DNA from: Erysipelotrichia bacterium
Lineage (GTDB): Bacteria; Bacillota_I; Bacilli_A; RFN20; CAG-826
Reading direction: 5' to 3'
Length of the DNA: 5,496 bases
NCBI GenBank assembly: GCA_012971835.1
Contig: JAAZFR010000183.1
Location: forward strand, 1 to 5,496
Positions 1-5,496 of this stretch are shown here, piece after piece. The translations under genes were made by a program, and so were the position numbers. How positions within the stretch are numbered: position 1 is the stretch's first letter; each line of letters begins with the position of its first letter. The notes under the pieces were generated by a model, which was not told the DNA's origin, searched no databases, and saw only the letters and a list, made by a program, of their open reading frames with translations.

Positions 1-615
1 AGAAGAAAAGTCGCAAAAACAATTTGCGCCCCTCCAACTTGTTCAATATTTTTCGATGTTTGGTATAAAGTTTCTGCTTCACCGATAAAATAGTTTTCAA
101 AAGTAGGTGAAAAAACATCCGCAAAATTATAATTTTGAAAAACAGTTTCAGGTTGGAGATATAATTCAAGCCCATGGTTTTCGTGGTAAAGTAACTGAAA
201 TCGGAGTTCGAACCACCACTTTAGTTGATATTAATGGCGATGTCTTGATCATTAACAATTCCGATTTAAGACAAACGATTAATACCTCTGCAAATTTGTC
301 ACCAGCAATCTGTGATATATCTATTTCTTACTCAAAGGATATCGGCAAAGTTGAAAAATAATTCTTGATAACATCGAAAATCTTCGAACCAAGATTCCAA
401 ACATAATTGAAGGACCATATTATCACGGTGTTCAGTCGTTATCGGAGTCTTCAGTGGTCATTCGCATGTATGCTCGCACTTATGAGTTGAAAAAATATCA
501 GGTTGCGCGTGACTTGAATAAGGAAATGAAACTTCTATTTGATAAACACAATATTCAAATACCTTTCAATCAAATTGTCGTTCATTATGAAGACGAAAAG
601 CTCGAGAAGAAATAA
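1..615 (+). pseudogene. Decayed MscS-family small-conductance mechanosensitive channel (5' end beyond the window)
   Basis: Intact MscS proteins are inner-membrane heptamers that open under membrane tension and release solutes on osmotic downshock. The best piece runs from about 134 to 358 and encodes FEKQFQVGDII, then GFRGKVTEIGVRTT and VLIINNSDLR, the typical MscS beta-domain just after the pore helix. It hits TAA at 359-361. Moving to the -1 frame at 358 continues the C-terminal alpha/beta domain for 85 more codons (ILDNIENLRTKIP to the TAA at 613-615), so one A has probably been lost from the A-tract at 354-358. A GTG at 107 could start an 84-codon reading frame, but it has no membrane segment and is not credible as a channel. 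Upstream, TM3-like fragments switch frames (RRKVAKTIC in frame 1 from base 1, LQLVQYFSMFGI in frame 2 around 32-70) and the Gly/Ala-rich pore helix is absent. Family assignment is firm; loss of function is a strong inference. Confidence 0.85.
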
Positions 616-636
616 ACTTCAAAAAGCATAAACTCA

Positions 637-657
637 CCCCGCTTAAGCGGGGTTTTT
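637..657 (+). terminator. Rho-independent terminator after the mscS remnant
   Basis: CCCCGC at 637-642 pairs with GCGGGG at 647-652 across a TTAA loop, followed by five T at 653-657. It starts 21 nt after the stop at 615. The stem is symmetrical, so it may also slow transcripts of the converging minus-strand flavoprotein gene, which ends at 678. The minus-strand downstream side (TGAGTTTATG) is a poorer U-tract, so the + direction is the main assignment. Confidence 0.88.
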
Positions 658-677
658 ATGTAGGCATGAATATTAAG

Positions 678-1847
678 TTATTTGAAATAATCTGCACATT
701 TCGCGGCTGAACCGATTGCCCATTTTAGATTGTATCCGCCACATGGACCATCGACATCAATGATTTCGCCAAGAAAATAGACATGGTCTTCGTGTTTTGA
801 AGACAAATCATCATTAAGATTATCGACACTTACACCACCGATTGTCACCTGCGAATATTCATAGTCATAACTTTCACGATATGTAAAGGACATCGCCGCG
901 GCTATCTTGGCTATCTTTTGGCATTCTTCATAAGAAAAATAGTGATCAGGCACAATCTCGGCTATTTTATAAATATAGTTGGCTACCCCTTCGTTAACAA
1001 AGGATAAAAGAGGGTTGATGTTGCCCTGGCTAATCCGATAAAGATCTTTTACGGTTATTATCGCTTGATCTTTATTAAGAACCGCTAAATAAATCTTCGC
1101 TTCTTTTATTTTTTTTCGATTAATAAGTGAAGATAGATTCATGATAACAATCCCGGAAAGCCCGTCTTTCTTAAACATTACTTCGCCATATTCTTCATGA
1201 ACAAGCCGCCCATCAATAAAAAGGCTGGCTATCGTATGAAATCTCTGACCAAATAGAGGTTTAACATCTTCATGAATACGGATGGGACATAGACCAGGTT
1301 TCAATTCAGTTACTTTATAACCATGTTTAGCTAATACCTCATAAAGACATCCATCTGAACCAAGATTGGGATTAGACCTTCCCCCGACAGCAATAACTAA
1401 TCGATCAACATTTGTCTGATATTTATCGAGTTGCAACTTTATTTTTTCTTTGTCGACTTGGTAATCAATGAGCCGTGTATTTAACACAATATTTACGCCG
1501 AGTGACTGCGCTTTTCGTTCTAAGACCTTGACCACATTAGCCGCTGATTCACTAATTGGGTAAAGTCCGTCACCATTCATCGTTTTAGTCGGTATGCCTA
1601 GTTCTAACAAAAAATCTTCTTGATTATAATCATCAAGAATCTTTTTCACATACTCGTGGTTGGTATATCTTTGATATGGGGTGCCTATATTACCTATATT
1701 ACATTTCCCGTTTCCGGTCGCTTTAATCTTTTTACCAACACAATCCATGCGCTCATATAAAAACACTTCATCTTGAGGATATTTCTCTTTTAGTTTAATA
1801 CTGGCAACAAGTCCAGAGGCTCCAGCACCGATAATCGCAATTTTCAT
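678..1847 (-). CDS. BaiN/YhiN (HI0933)-family FAD-dependent oxidoreductase
   Basis: A 389-residue flavoprotein of the HI0933-like family, often labelled NAD(P)/FAD-dependent or aminoacetone-oxidase-family enzyme (relatives: E. coli YhiN, clostridial BaiN). The N-terminal Rossmann motif GAGASG is at residues 7-12 with the ribose-binding acidic residue E32. The family signature GKKIKATGNGKCN is at 38-50, followed by GLYPISESAANVV (94-106). The second FAD-contact segment IAVGGRSNPNLGSDG is at 152-166. GEVMFKKDGLSG (221-232), QVTIGGVSV (333-341) and the C-terminal FAD motif GEIIDVDGPCGGYNLKWA (360-377) complete it. Length is close to the family norm (about 390-420), and it should be cytosolic. 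The ATG at 1847 is the first start after an in-frame TAA 12 nt upstream, which fixes the start, but no clear Shine-Dalgarno precedes it. It begins 39 bp after the serine dehydratase gene, suggesting co-transcription. The substrate is unknown; family members differ and the name should not be read as bile-acid or aminoacetone chemistry here. Confidence 0.93.
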   Translation of the reverse strand: MKIAIIGAGASGLVASIKLKEKYPQDEVFLYERMDCVGKKIKATGNGKCNIGNIGTPYQRYTNHEYVKKILDDYNQEDFLLELGIPTKTMNGDGLYPISESAANVVKVLERKAQSLGVNIVLNTRLIDYQVDKEKIKLQLDKYQTNVDRLVIAVGGRSNPNLGSDGCLYEVLAKHGYKVTELKPGLCPIRIHEDVKPLFGQRFHTIASLFIDGRLVHEEYGEVMFKKDGLSGIVIMNLSSLINRKKIKEAKIYLAVLNKDQAIITVKDLYRISQGNINPLLSFVNEGVANYIYKIAEIVPDHYFSYEECQKIAKIAAAMSFTYRESYDYEYSQVTIGGVSVDNLNDDLSSKHEDHVYFLGEIIDVDGPCGGYNLKWAIGSAAKCADYFK

Positions 1848-1886
1848 ACTAAGATTTTAACATATGCAACCAATCAGTTTTCAAAA

Positions 1887-3107
1887 TTATAATTTTGCGT
1901 TTCGTTTTTTAATATTTTTATAAAGGCTAGCGAGACCACCTTTAGCCGTTTCGCGATATGCTTTTTTCATATCTTTTCCCGTTTTTAGCATTGTCTTAAC
2001 AACGGCATCAAAAGATATCGCGTGCGTGCCAGCGATATATTTAGCTAAAAGAGTGGCCGTAATAGCTTTGGAGGCCGCGACAGCATTTCGTTCGATACAA
2101 GGTATTTGCACATATCCGCCAATCGGGTCACAAGTTAGACCGAGATTGTGCTCGAGGGCTATTTCGGCTGATGATTCGATTTGATTTATGTCGAGCTTTA
2201 GGAGTTCGGCATAAGCAGCGGCAGCCATCGAGCAGGCTGTTCCTATTTCGGCTTGACACCCAGCTTCAGCACCGCTAATTGAAGCATTATGTTTAACGAT
2301 ATTGCCAATAAGACCGGCTGTAGCCAAAGCTTTTAAGACTTCTTCGTCTGAATAATGATATTGTTCCGCCATAAATTTTAATAAAGATGGCAGTGTCCCG
2401 GCCGAACCGCAAGTCGGAGCCGTAACGACAATTTCGCCACTAGCATTTTCTTCTCCGGTAGCAAAAGCATAGGCGCTCATCAAGCGATATGAACGTGCGG
2501 CTAAAGTTTCCGACTCATCAAATTGGTTATATAAGTCGCCCGCTCTTCGATAAACTTTTAAAGACCCCGGTAAGAAGCCGCGGTTATTAAGTCCGTTATC
2601 AATTGTCAGTTTCATTTGACGCCATACTTTAGCAAGATAATCCCAAATTTCTGGTCCTTCACGATCGGCAACATAATCATAGAAGCGCCATTTATTGGCT
2701 AAGCACAATCGCTTAATCTCATCAAACGTCTTTTCTTGATATTTCTCGCCTACTTCAAAAAACGTTTCGCCATCAATCGAAATGGCTCCGCCACCTAGCG
2801 ATAGAATTCGATGTTTTATATCCTCTTCACCATTTTGGTGAATAATAATGTCAAATGTATTGGCGTGAGATACCTTCGTCTTGTAATCAAAGGTAACATT
2901 GCAAGACCGAGGCGCAAAAGTGTTAATAATGGCTTTATCAGTTAAATGACCGCGACCCGTAAAAGCTAAAGAACCATATAAGAAAATGTCGTATGATGAA
3001 GCGTTTGGGTATTTCGCTCGCAAAAAGGCCGCAGCCTTCTGTGGTCCCATCGTATGAGAACTTGAAGGGCCTTGCCCAATTCGATAAAGTTCGCGAATGC
3101 TTTTCAT
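1887..3107 (-). CDS. sdaA: L-serine dehydratase (L-serine ammonia-lyase), iron-sulfur-dependent, single-chain
   Basis: Converts L-serine to pyruvate and ammonia in the cytosol using an oxygen-sensitive [4Fe-4S] cluster. The 406 residues hold a fused beta domain first (IGQGPSSSHTMGP at 11-23, then FLYGSLAFTGRGH at 42-54) and the alpha domain after it (VVTAPTCGSAGTLP at 227-240, HNASISGAEAGCQAEIG at 273-289, EHNLGLTCDPIGGYVQIPC at 319-337). C284, C326 and C337 are spaced 42 and 11 apart, matching the cluster ligands described for the Legionella enzyme. The protein ends RNAKL and lacks the cysteine near the C-terminus that acts as the fourth iron ligand in the Legionella/E. coli type; it is also shorter than those proteins (about 455). 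The ATG at 3107 is chosen over the upstream in-frame TTG at 3128 because AAAAGGA sits 8 nt before it and conserved sequence starts right after it. The flavoprotein gene follows after 39 bp. Confidence 0.95.
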   Translation of the reverse strand: MKSIRELYRIGQGPSSSHTMGPQKAAAFLRAKYPNASSYDIFLYGSLAFTGRGHLTDKAIINTFAPRSCNVTFDYKTKVSHANTFDIIIHQNGEEDIKHRILSLGGGAISIDGETFFEVGEKYQEKTFDEIKRLCLANKWRFYDYVADREGPEIWDYLAKVWRQMKLTIDNGLNNRGFLPGSLKVYRRAGDLYNQFDESETLAARSYRLMSAYAFATGEENASGEIVVTAPTCGSAGTLPSLLKFMAEQYHYSDEEVLKALATAGLIGNIVKHNASISGAEAGCQAEIGTACSMAAAAYAELLKLDINQIESSAEIALEHNLGLTCDPIGGYVQIPCIERNAVAASKAITATLLAKYIAGTHAISFDAVVKTMLKTGKDMKKAYRETAKGGLASLYKNIKKRNAKL

Positions 3108-3115
3108 CTTATTTG

Positions 3116-3122
3116 TCCTTTT
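3116..3122 (-). promoter_or_regulatory. Ribosome binding site that sets the serine dehydratase start
   Basis: On the minus strand AAAAGGA lies 8 nt before the ATG at 3107. It falls inside the extra codons that a TTG start at 3128 would add, which argues that translation begins at 3107. Confidence 0.75.
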
Positions 3123-3193
3123 CAGCAATACTAATTATTACCTATATTCACAATAAAGACCATCTTGAAAGGGCATTCATAATAATATAGTTA

Positions 3194-4291
3194 TTATTTT
3201 GTTAGTAATTCGTGAATTGTCTTATTTGTTAGTAAAGAAAGAAAATCATCCTTGCACTTGCTTTTATATGACAATATTTTGCCATACAAATCATTAAAGA
3301 TGCAATCGTAAGGGGTAACGGCTTTTTGATAATTTTCTAGCGTGTATCCCGCAATAGATTCTTCAAAAATAGAAATAATTATTCTTCTAATCATCGCAAT
3401 TAAAGAATCTTCAATCCAATAAAGAAATCTTGTTTTAGGAAATAGTTTTTCCTTCCTTTTTAATTCGACATAATAAACGAGTCCATCATCCACGTTTTGC
3501 CAGAGATCAGCAAAAAGATAGTCAGCCGCGCTCTTTGATAACGATTGATCGATGTAAGAATAGGCATCTTGGTGAATAACCACTATTTTTTCCTTGTTAG
3601 CAAACTGCGGAAGAATGTATTCATTGAAAAGGTCGATGGCTTCTAGATCTTTTTCGATAATAATTACTTTGCTAATGTCTTTTTTTAAAGAAATCATATA
3701 TGGAAAATAGCCTAGTCCTAATCCAAGTACAACAACTTGCCCCGAAACTATTTCAATCGCTCTTTGCATCGTCTCAATTTCATGAGGAGTAACGCTCATC
3801 CAGGTTTTCTCGTTTTCCATAATTAACGGAAAGCAAAATTCTTCACTAAAAAAGCCAAGATTGGTTATTTCCTTGAAGTATTTACCCTTTTGAATAATAT
3901 CGCGCAAAGCAAAACCTTCAAACGGCAAATATTTACCGTGCGTCAAAGTCCATTTGCCATGTTTTGCTTCAGGGAAAACTATGTTTTTATAATATTCGTT
4001 ATTTGCATATTTGTCTTTTGATAGAAGGGCACAGAAATGATTCAAATGCTCCATCAGCAAACCAGCGATGCGTGGATTTTTCGGAGAGAGTTCAGAAGCA
4101 ATGATTTTTGCAAACGATTTCTCTTCTTCTAAACCACGAGCCATCATCTTCTTAATTTTGTCGATTGTGATGAGGTTTTTACACTCGATAAGGTAGGATA
4201 ATAAAAGATCGGCCGCTAGTATGTTTTCGTTTTTTTGATCAATATATTTTTTTAATTCCAGTAATTGTTTAGGAGTAAAAGTAATTTCCAT
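3194..4291 (-). CDS. Uncharacterised protein with a SAM-methyltransferase/spermidine-synthase-like Rossmann core
   Basis: I do not recognise a named family for this 365-residue protein. Residues 1-110 are mostly helical by composition, charged, and without a signal peptide or membrane segment. A Rossmann core follows. VVVLGLGLGYFPYM at 186-199 resembles motif I of SAM-dependent methyltransferases and aminopropyltransferases, IIIEKD at 210-215 supplies the acidic residue (E213) expected after strand 2, and VIHQDAYSYI at 238-247 resembles the motif with the conserved Asp (D242). YLFADLWQNVDDGLVYY at 258-274 sits where the strand-4 catalytic loop would be, and LYWIEDS at 290-296 is a further candidate conserved block. 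It is probably cytosolic. The ATG at 4291 has no good Shine-Dalgarno; GAAGG lies about 22 nt upstream, too far to act as one. The gene lies 101 bp after the SDR gene and 86 bp before the serine dehydratase start. The fold call is moderate; substrate and reaction are unknown. Confidence 0.8.
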   Translation of the reverse strand: MEITFTPKQLLELKKYIDQKNENILAADLLLSYLIECKNLITIDKIKKMMARGLEEEKSFAKIIASELSPKNPRIAGLLMEHLNHFCALLSKDKYANNEYYKNIVFPEAKHGKWTLTHGKYLPFEGFALRDIIQKGKYFKEITNLGFFSEEFCFPLIMENEKTWMSVTPHEIETMQRAIEIVSGQVVVLGLGLGYFPYMISLKKDISKVIIIEKDLEAIDLFNEYILPQFANKEKIVVIHQDAYSYIDQSLSKSAADYLFADLWQNVDDGLVYYVELKRKEKLFPKTRFLYWIEDSLIAMIRRIIISIFEESIAGYTLENYQKAVTPYDCIFNDLYGKILSYKSKCKDDFLSLLTNKTIHELLTK

Positions 4292-4335
4292 GTCAATAGT
4301 ATGCTCTAGTTGGCCTTCAAACGGAATATATTAGT

Positions 4336-4385
4336 ATTATCTCATTACTAAACTTAGTTAATAAGAGGGACTTACTTAATGTAAA
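4336..4385 (-). promoter_or_regulatory. Candidate promoter(s) for the Rossmann-protein gene
   Basis: On the minus strand, TGAGATAAT (GATAAT at 4341-4336 with an extended TG two positions upstream) would give a leader of about 38 nt. Alternatively TTTACA (4385-4380) lies 16 nt from TATTAA (4363-4358). Either would let the downstream gene be transcribed separately from the SDR gene. The region is AT-rich, so chance matches are likely. Confidence 0.35.
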
Positions 4386-4392
4386 CGAGATA

Positions 4393-5253
4393 TTAGAACT
4401 TGGAGATTTGCAATCCGGTTATTTTCTGCAAATAATCCACTAAAATAATTTGCTTTTCTTTATCAAATGCCCCTTTATCTATTTTCACCTCTCGAAGTTT
4501 CTCATCGACATAAAACCCAGCAAAATCATCGTCATTGACAAGTGAAACATATGATTGAGCCATTTCTTCAGCCGATATGCTAAATTTGCTCTTAAAATTG
4601 TAGAGCTTTTTTTGAAAATCAGTCAAATTGGGATAGCGATTAACATCGACTTTAACGTTAGTGACGCGGATAGCGGCAATTTTTGTTTTACTTTTCAAGT
4701 TTTCATTCATGTATATAGAAGTCATCAGTAAAGCTAGTTTGTTTTGATAATATTGCGTAGCGGGATTGTACTTTTTGTCACAATTAAAATCGTCAATGTT
4801 TAACTTAATAAATGGGTACATAATCAGACCTTTTGAAGATATGTTAATTATCTTGCCTGCAGGGCTTTTTTCAAGCATTGGAAGCAAACTCAGGCTTAGA
4901 AAAAAAGGCGCTACGACATTCGTTGCAAATTGCGATTCCAAGCCATCATCTGTCATAATCTTTACTTTTCTAGAAATATCGAAATCGGCACCATTATTGA
5001 TTAAAACATCGATGCAATCATAATTTTTTGTGACTTCTTGAACAAAATTTTTAAGGCTTCTCAAAGAAGACAAATCAACTATTTTCAAAACAACTTCGCC
5101 ATTTCCGGTTTCAGATACTATTTCTTGACGAGCCGCTTCTCCTCTTTGCTGATTTCGGCAAGCCATGATTACGCGATGACCCTGCTGAGCCAGTTGTCTT
5201 GAGCAGGCTTTGCCTATTCCAGCGTTAGCGCCAGTAACAATAATTGTTTTCAT
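4393..5253 (-). CDS. Short-chain dehydrogenase/reductase (SDR), retinol-dehydrogenase/WWOX-like subgroup
   Basis: An NAD(P)(H)-dependent oxidoreductase of the SDR superfamily, 286 residues, with no signal peptide or membrane segment, so cytosolic. The cofactor motif TGANAGIG is at residues 7-14. R33 in MACRN after strand 2 favours NADP(H) and is usual in the retinol-dehydrogenase-like subgroup, and VDLSSL (59-64) is the adenine-contact segment. The catalytic set appears intact: N112 in ATNVVAPFF, S139/S140 in NISS, and Y168xxxK172 in QYYQNK. Two usual motifs are changed: the NNAG turn reads NNGA (86-89), and the HPG segment after strand 6 reads RVTNVKVDV (196-204). The start at 5253 is supported by AAAGGAG at 5266-5260, 6 nt upstream. 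It follows a tRNA terminator and is 101 bp from the next gene. The substrate cannot be inferred. Confidence 0.92.
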   Translation of the reverse strand: MKTIIVTGANAGIGKACSRQLAQQGHRVIMACRNQQRGEAARQEIVSETGNGEVVLKIVDLSSLRSLKNFVQEVTKNYDCIDVLINNGADFDISRKVKIMTDDGLESQFATNVVAPFFLSLSLLPMLEKSPAGKIINISSKGLIMYPFIKLNIDDFNCDKKYNPATQYYQNKLALLMTSIYMNENLKSKTKIAAIRVTNVKVDVNRYPNLTDFQKKLYNFKSKFSISAEEMAQSYVSLVNDDDFAGFYVDEKLREVKIDKGAFDKEKQIILVDYLQKITGLQISKF

Positions 5254-5259
5254 ATGCTT

Positions 5260-5266
5260 CTCCTTT
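5260..5266 (-). promoter_or_regulatory. Strong ribosome binding site for the SDR gene
   Basis: Minus-strand AAAGGAG lies 6 nt before the ATG at 5253. It is the best Shine-Dalgarno match in the window and fixes the SDR start. Confidence 0.85.
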
Positions 5267-5307
5267 GCGAAAAAAGTTGTGATTTTGCCTCGCGTTTAAA
5301 TTCCGTT

Positions 5308-5335
5308 TTCATAATAACTCAATTTGAGAATTCAA
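5308..5335 (-). promoter_or_regulatory. Possible promoter of the SDR gene
   Basis: Minus-strand TTGAAT (5335-5330), a 16-nt spacer and TATGAA (5313-5308), just after the tRNA terminator U-tract. The position between a terminator and a gene with a strong ribosome site is sensible, but the match to the -10 consensus is only moderate. Confidence 0.35.
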
Positions 5336-5336
5336 A

Positions 5337-5386
5337 AAATAGAAACCCCCATTTATTATGACCGGATTTGGTCCAATAAATGGGGG
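5337..5386 (-). terminator. Rho-independent terminator of the tRNA-Ala transcript
   Basis: Read on the minus strand, CCCCCATTTATT (5386-5375) pairs with AATAAATGGGGG (5357-5346) over 12 perfect pairs. After a small internal loop, GACC (5373-5370) pairs with GGTC (5363-5360) around a six-base loop. TTTCTATTTTTT follows the stem on the minus strand, whereas the + side has no T-run. The stem begins 14 nt after the tRNA 3' end. Confidence 0.9.
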
Positions 5387-5400
5387 GAATTTCAAATGTT

Positions 5401-5476
5401 TGGTGGAGCTGACGAGGATCGAACTCGCTACCTCGTCGTTGCGAACGACGCGCTCTCCCAGATGAGCTACAGCCCC
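5401..5476 (-). tRNA. tRNA-Ala, anticodon CGC
   Basis: A 76-nt cloverleaf including encoded CCA. The acceptor arm GGGGCTG/CAGCTCC contains the G3-U70 wobble that marks alanine tRNAs. The D arm is GCTC/GAGC. The anticodon stem CGTCG/CGACG carries loop TTCGCAA with anticodon CGC at 5443-5441 (reads GCG). The T arm is GCGAG/CTCGT with loop TTCGATC. The discriminator base is A, followed by CCA. Structure, anticodon and identity pair agree. It could be a lone gene or the last of a tRNA cluster running past the right edge. Confidence 0.97.
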
Positions 5477-5488
5477 AAACGCTAAATA

Positions 5489-5494
5489 AGTATA
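5489..5494 (-). promoter_or_regulatory. Possible -10 box for tRNA-Ala
   Basis: Minus-strand TATACT matches the -10 consensus at five of six positions and lies 12 nt before the mature tRNA 5' end, which would give a leader of about 5 nt. The -35 region is outside the window, and the site could equally be a spacer after another tRNA. Confidence 0.35.
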
Positions 5495-5496
5495 TA

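Noticed and set aside
107..361. An intact 84-residue soluble protein starting at GTG 107
   Set aside because: The sequence is the middle of an MscS domain. It lacks membrane segments, and its natural C-terminus continues in the next frame, so it is a fragment of a broken gene.
1..615. UGA-as-Trp recoding (Mollicutes code) as the explanation for the broken mscS frames
   Set aside because: The interrupting stops are TAA or TAG and the lesions are frame changes. All eight Trp codons in the intact genes are TGG.
2993..3190. A + strand open frame of 65 codons opposite the 5' end of the serine dehydratase gene
   Set aside because: It lies antisense to a strongly conserved coding region, has no recognisable protein features, and its internal sequence is explained by the minus-strand gene.
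3142..3190. Inverted repeat CTATATT/AATATAG between the Rossmann gene and the serine dehydratase gene, as a terminator or operator
   Set aside because: The arms are 7 bp of AT-rich sequence, 35 nt apart, with only partial extension and no adjoining U-tract. Chance explains it adequately.
4341..4366. Imperfect hairpin CTCATTACTAA...TTAGTTAATAAGAG between the SDR and Rossmann genes, as a terminator
   Set aside because: It needs bulges, has no GC-rich stem and no U-tract on either strand.
4766..5023. A + strand open frame of 85 codons inside the SDR gene
   Set aside because: It is antisense to the SDR cofactor and catalytic region and shows no independent evidence of coding.
678..5253. The four minus-strand genes as one novel biosynthetic or defence operon
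   Set aside because: Gaps of 86-101 bp, possible internal promoters and unrelated functions argue against it. Only the serine dehydratase/flavoprotein pair is close enough to suggest co-transcription.

Overview
The window is AT-rich DNA from a low-GC Gram-positive type bacterium (Bacillota or Mycoplasmatota level; the sequence does not settle it further). The signs are AT-rich intergenic DNA, Shine-Dalgarno sites of the AAGGA/AAAGGAG type, short GC-stem/U-tract terminators, and an encoded CCA on the tRNA. All four intact protein genes stop with TAA and all eight of their Trp codons are TGG, so nothing points to UGA=Trp recoding.

Layout. At the left edge (1-615, + strand) lies a decayed MscS-type mechanosensitive channel gene. 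Its C-terminal half is easy to recognise but broken by a frameshift, and its membrane part is scrambled and largely missing. A rho-independent terminator follows (637-657). Everything else is on the minus strand. Read in the direction of transcription from the right edge: tRNA-Ala(CGC) at 5476-5401 with its own terminator (5386-5337); a short-chain dehydrogenase/reductase (5253-4393); an uncharacterised protein with a SAM-binding/spermidine-synthase-like Rossmann core (4291-3194); a single-chain iron-sulfur L-serine dehydratase (3107-1887); and a BaiN/YhiN (HI0933)-family flavoprotein (1847-678). The last two are 39 bp apart and are probably co-transcribed. The flavoprotein converges on the mscS remnant across the terminator.

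How the genes work together. Serine dehydratase turns L-serine into pyruvate and ammonia, a typical catabolic step in a fermenter. The flavoprotein, the SDR and the Rossmann protein have no assignable substrate, and I see no evidence that the set forms one pathway. This looks like ordinary chromosomal housekeeping and accessory metabolism. I found no CRISPR array, insertion sequence, phage gene, toxin-antitoxin pair or defence gene. The points worth a second look are the mscS decay, a 22-nt inverted repeat with a palindromic core linking the mscS remnant to the end of the serine dehydratase gene, the missing C-terminal cysteine of the serine dehydratase, and the unassigned 365-residue Rossmann protein.
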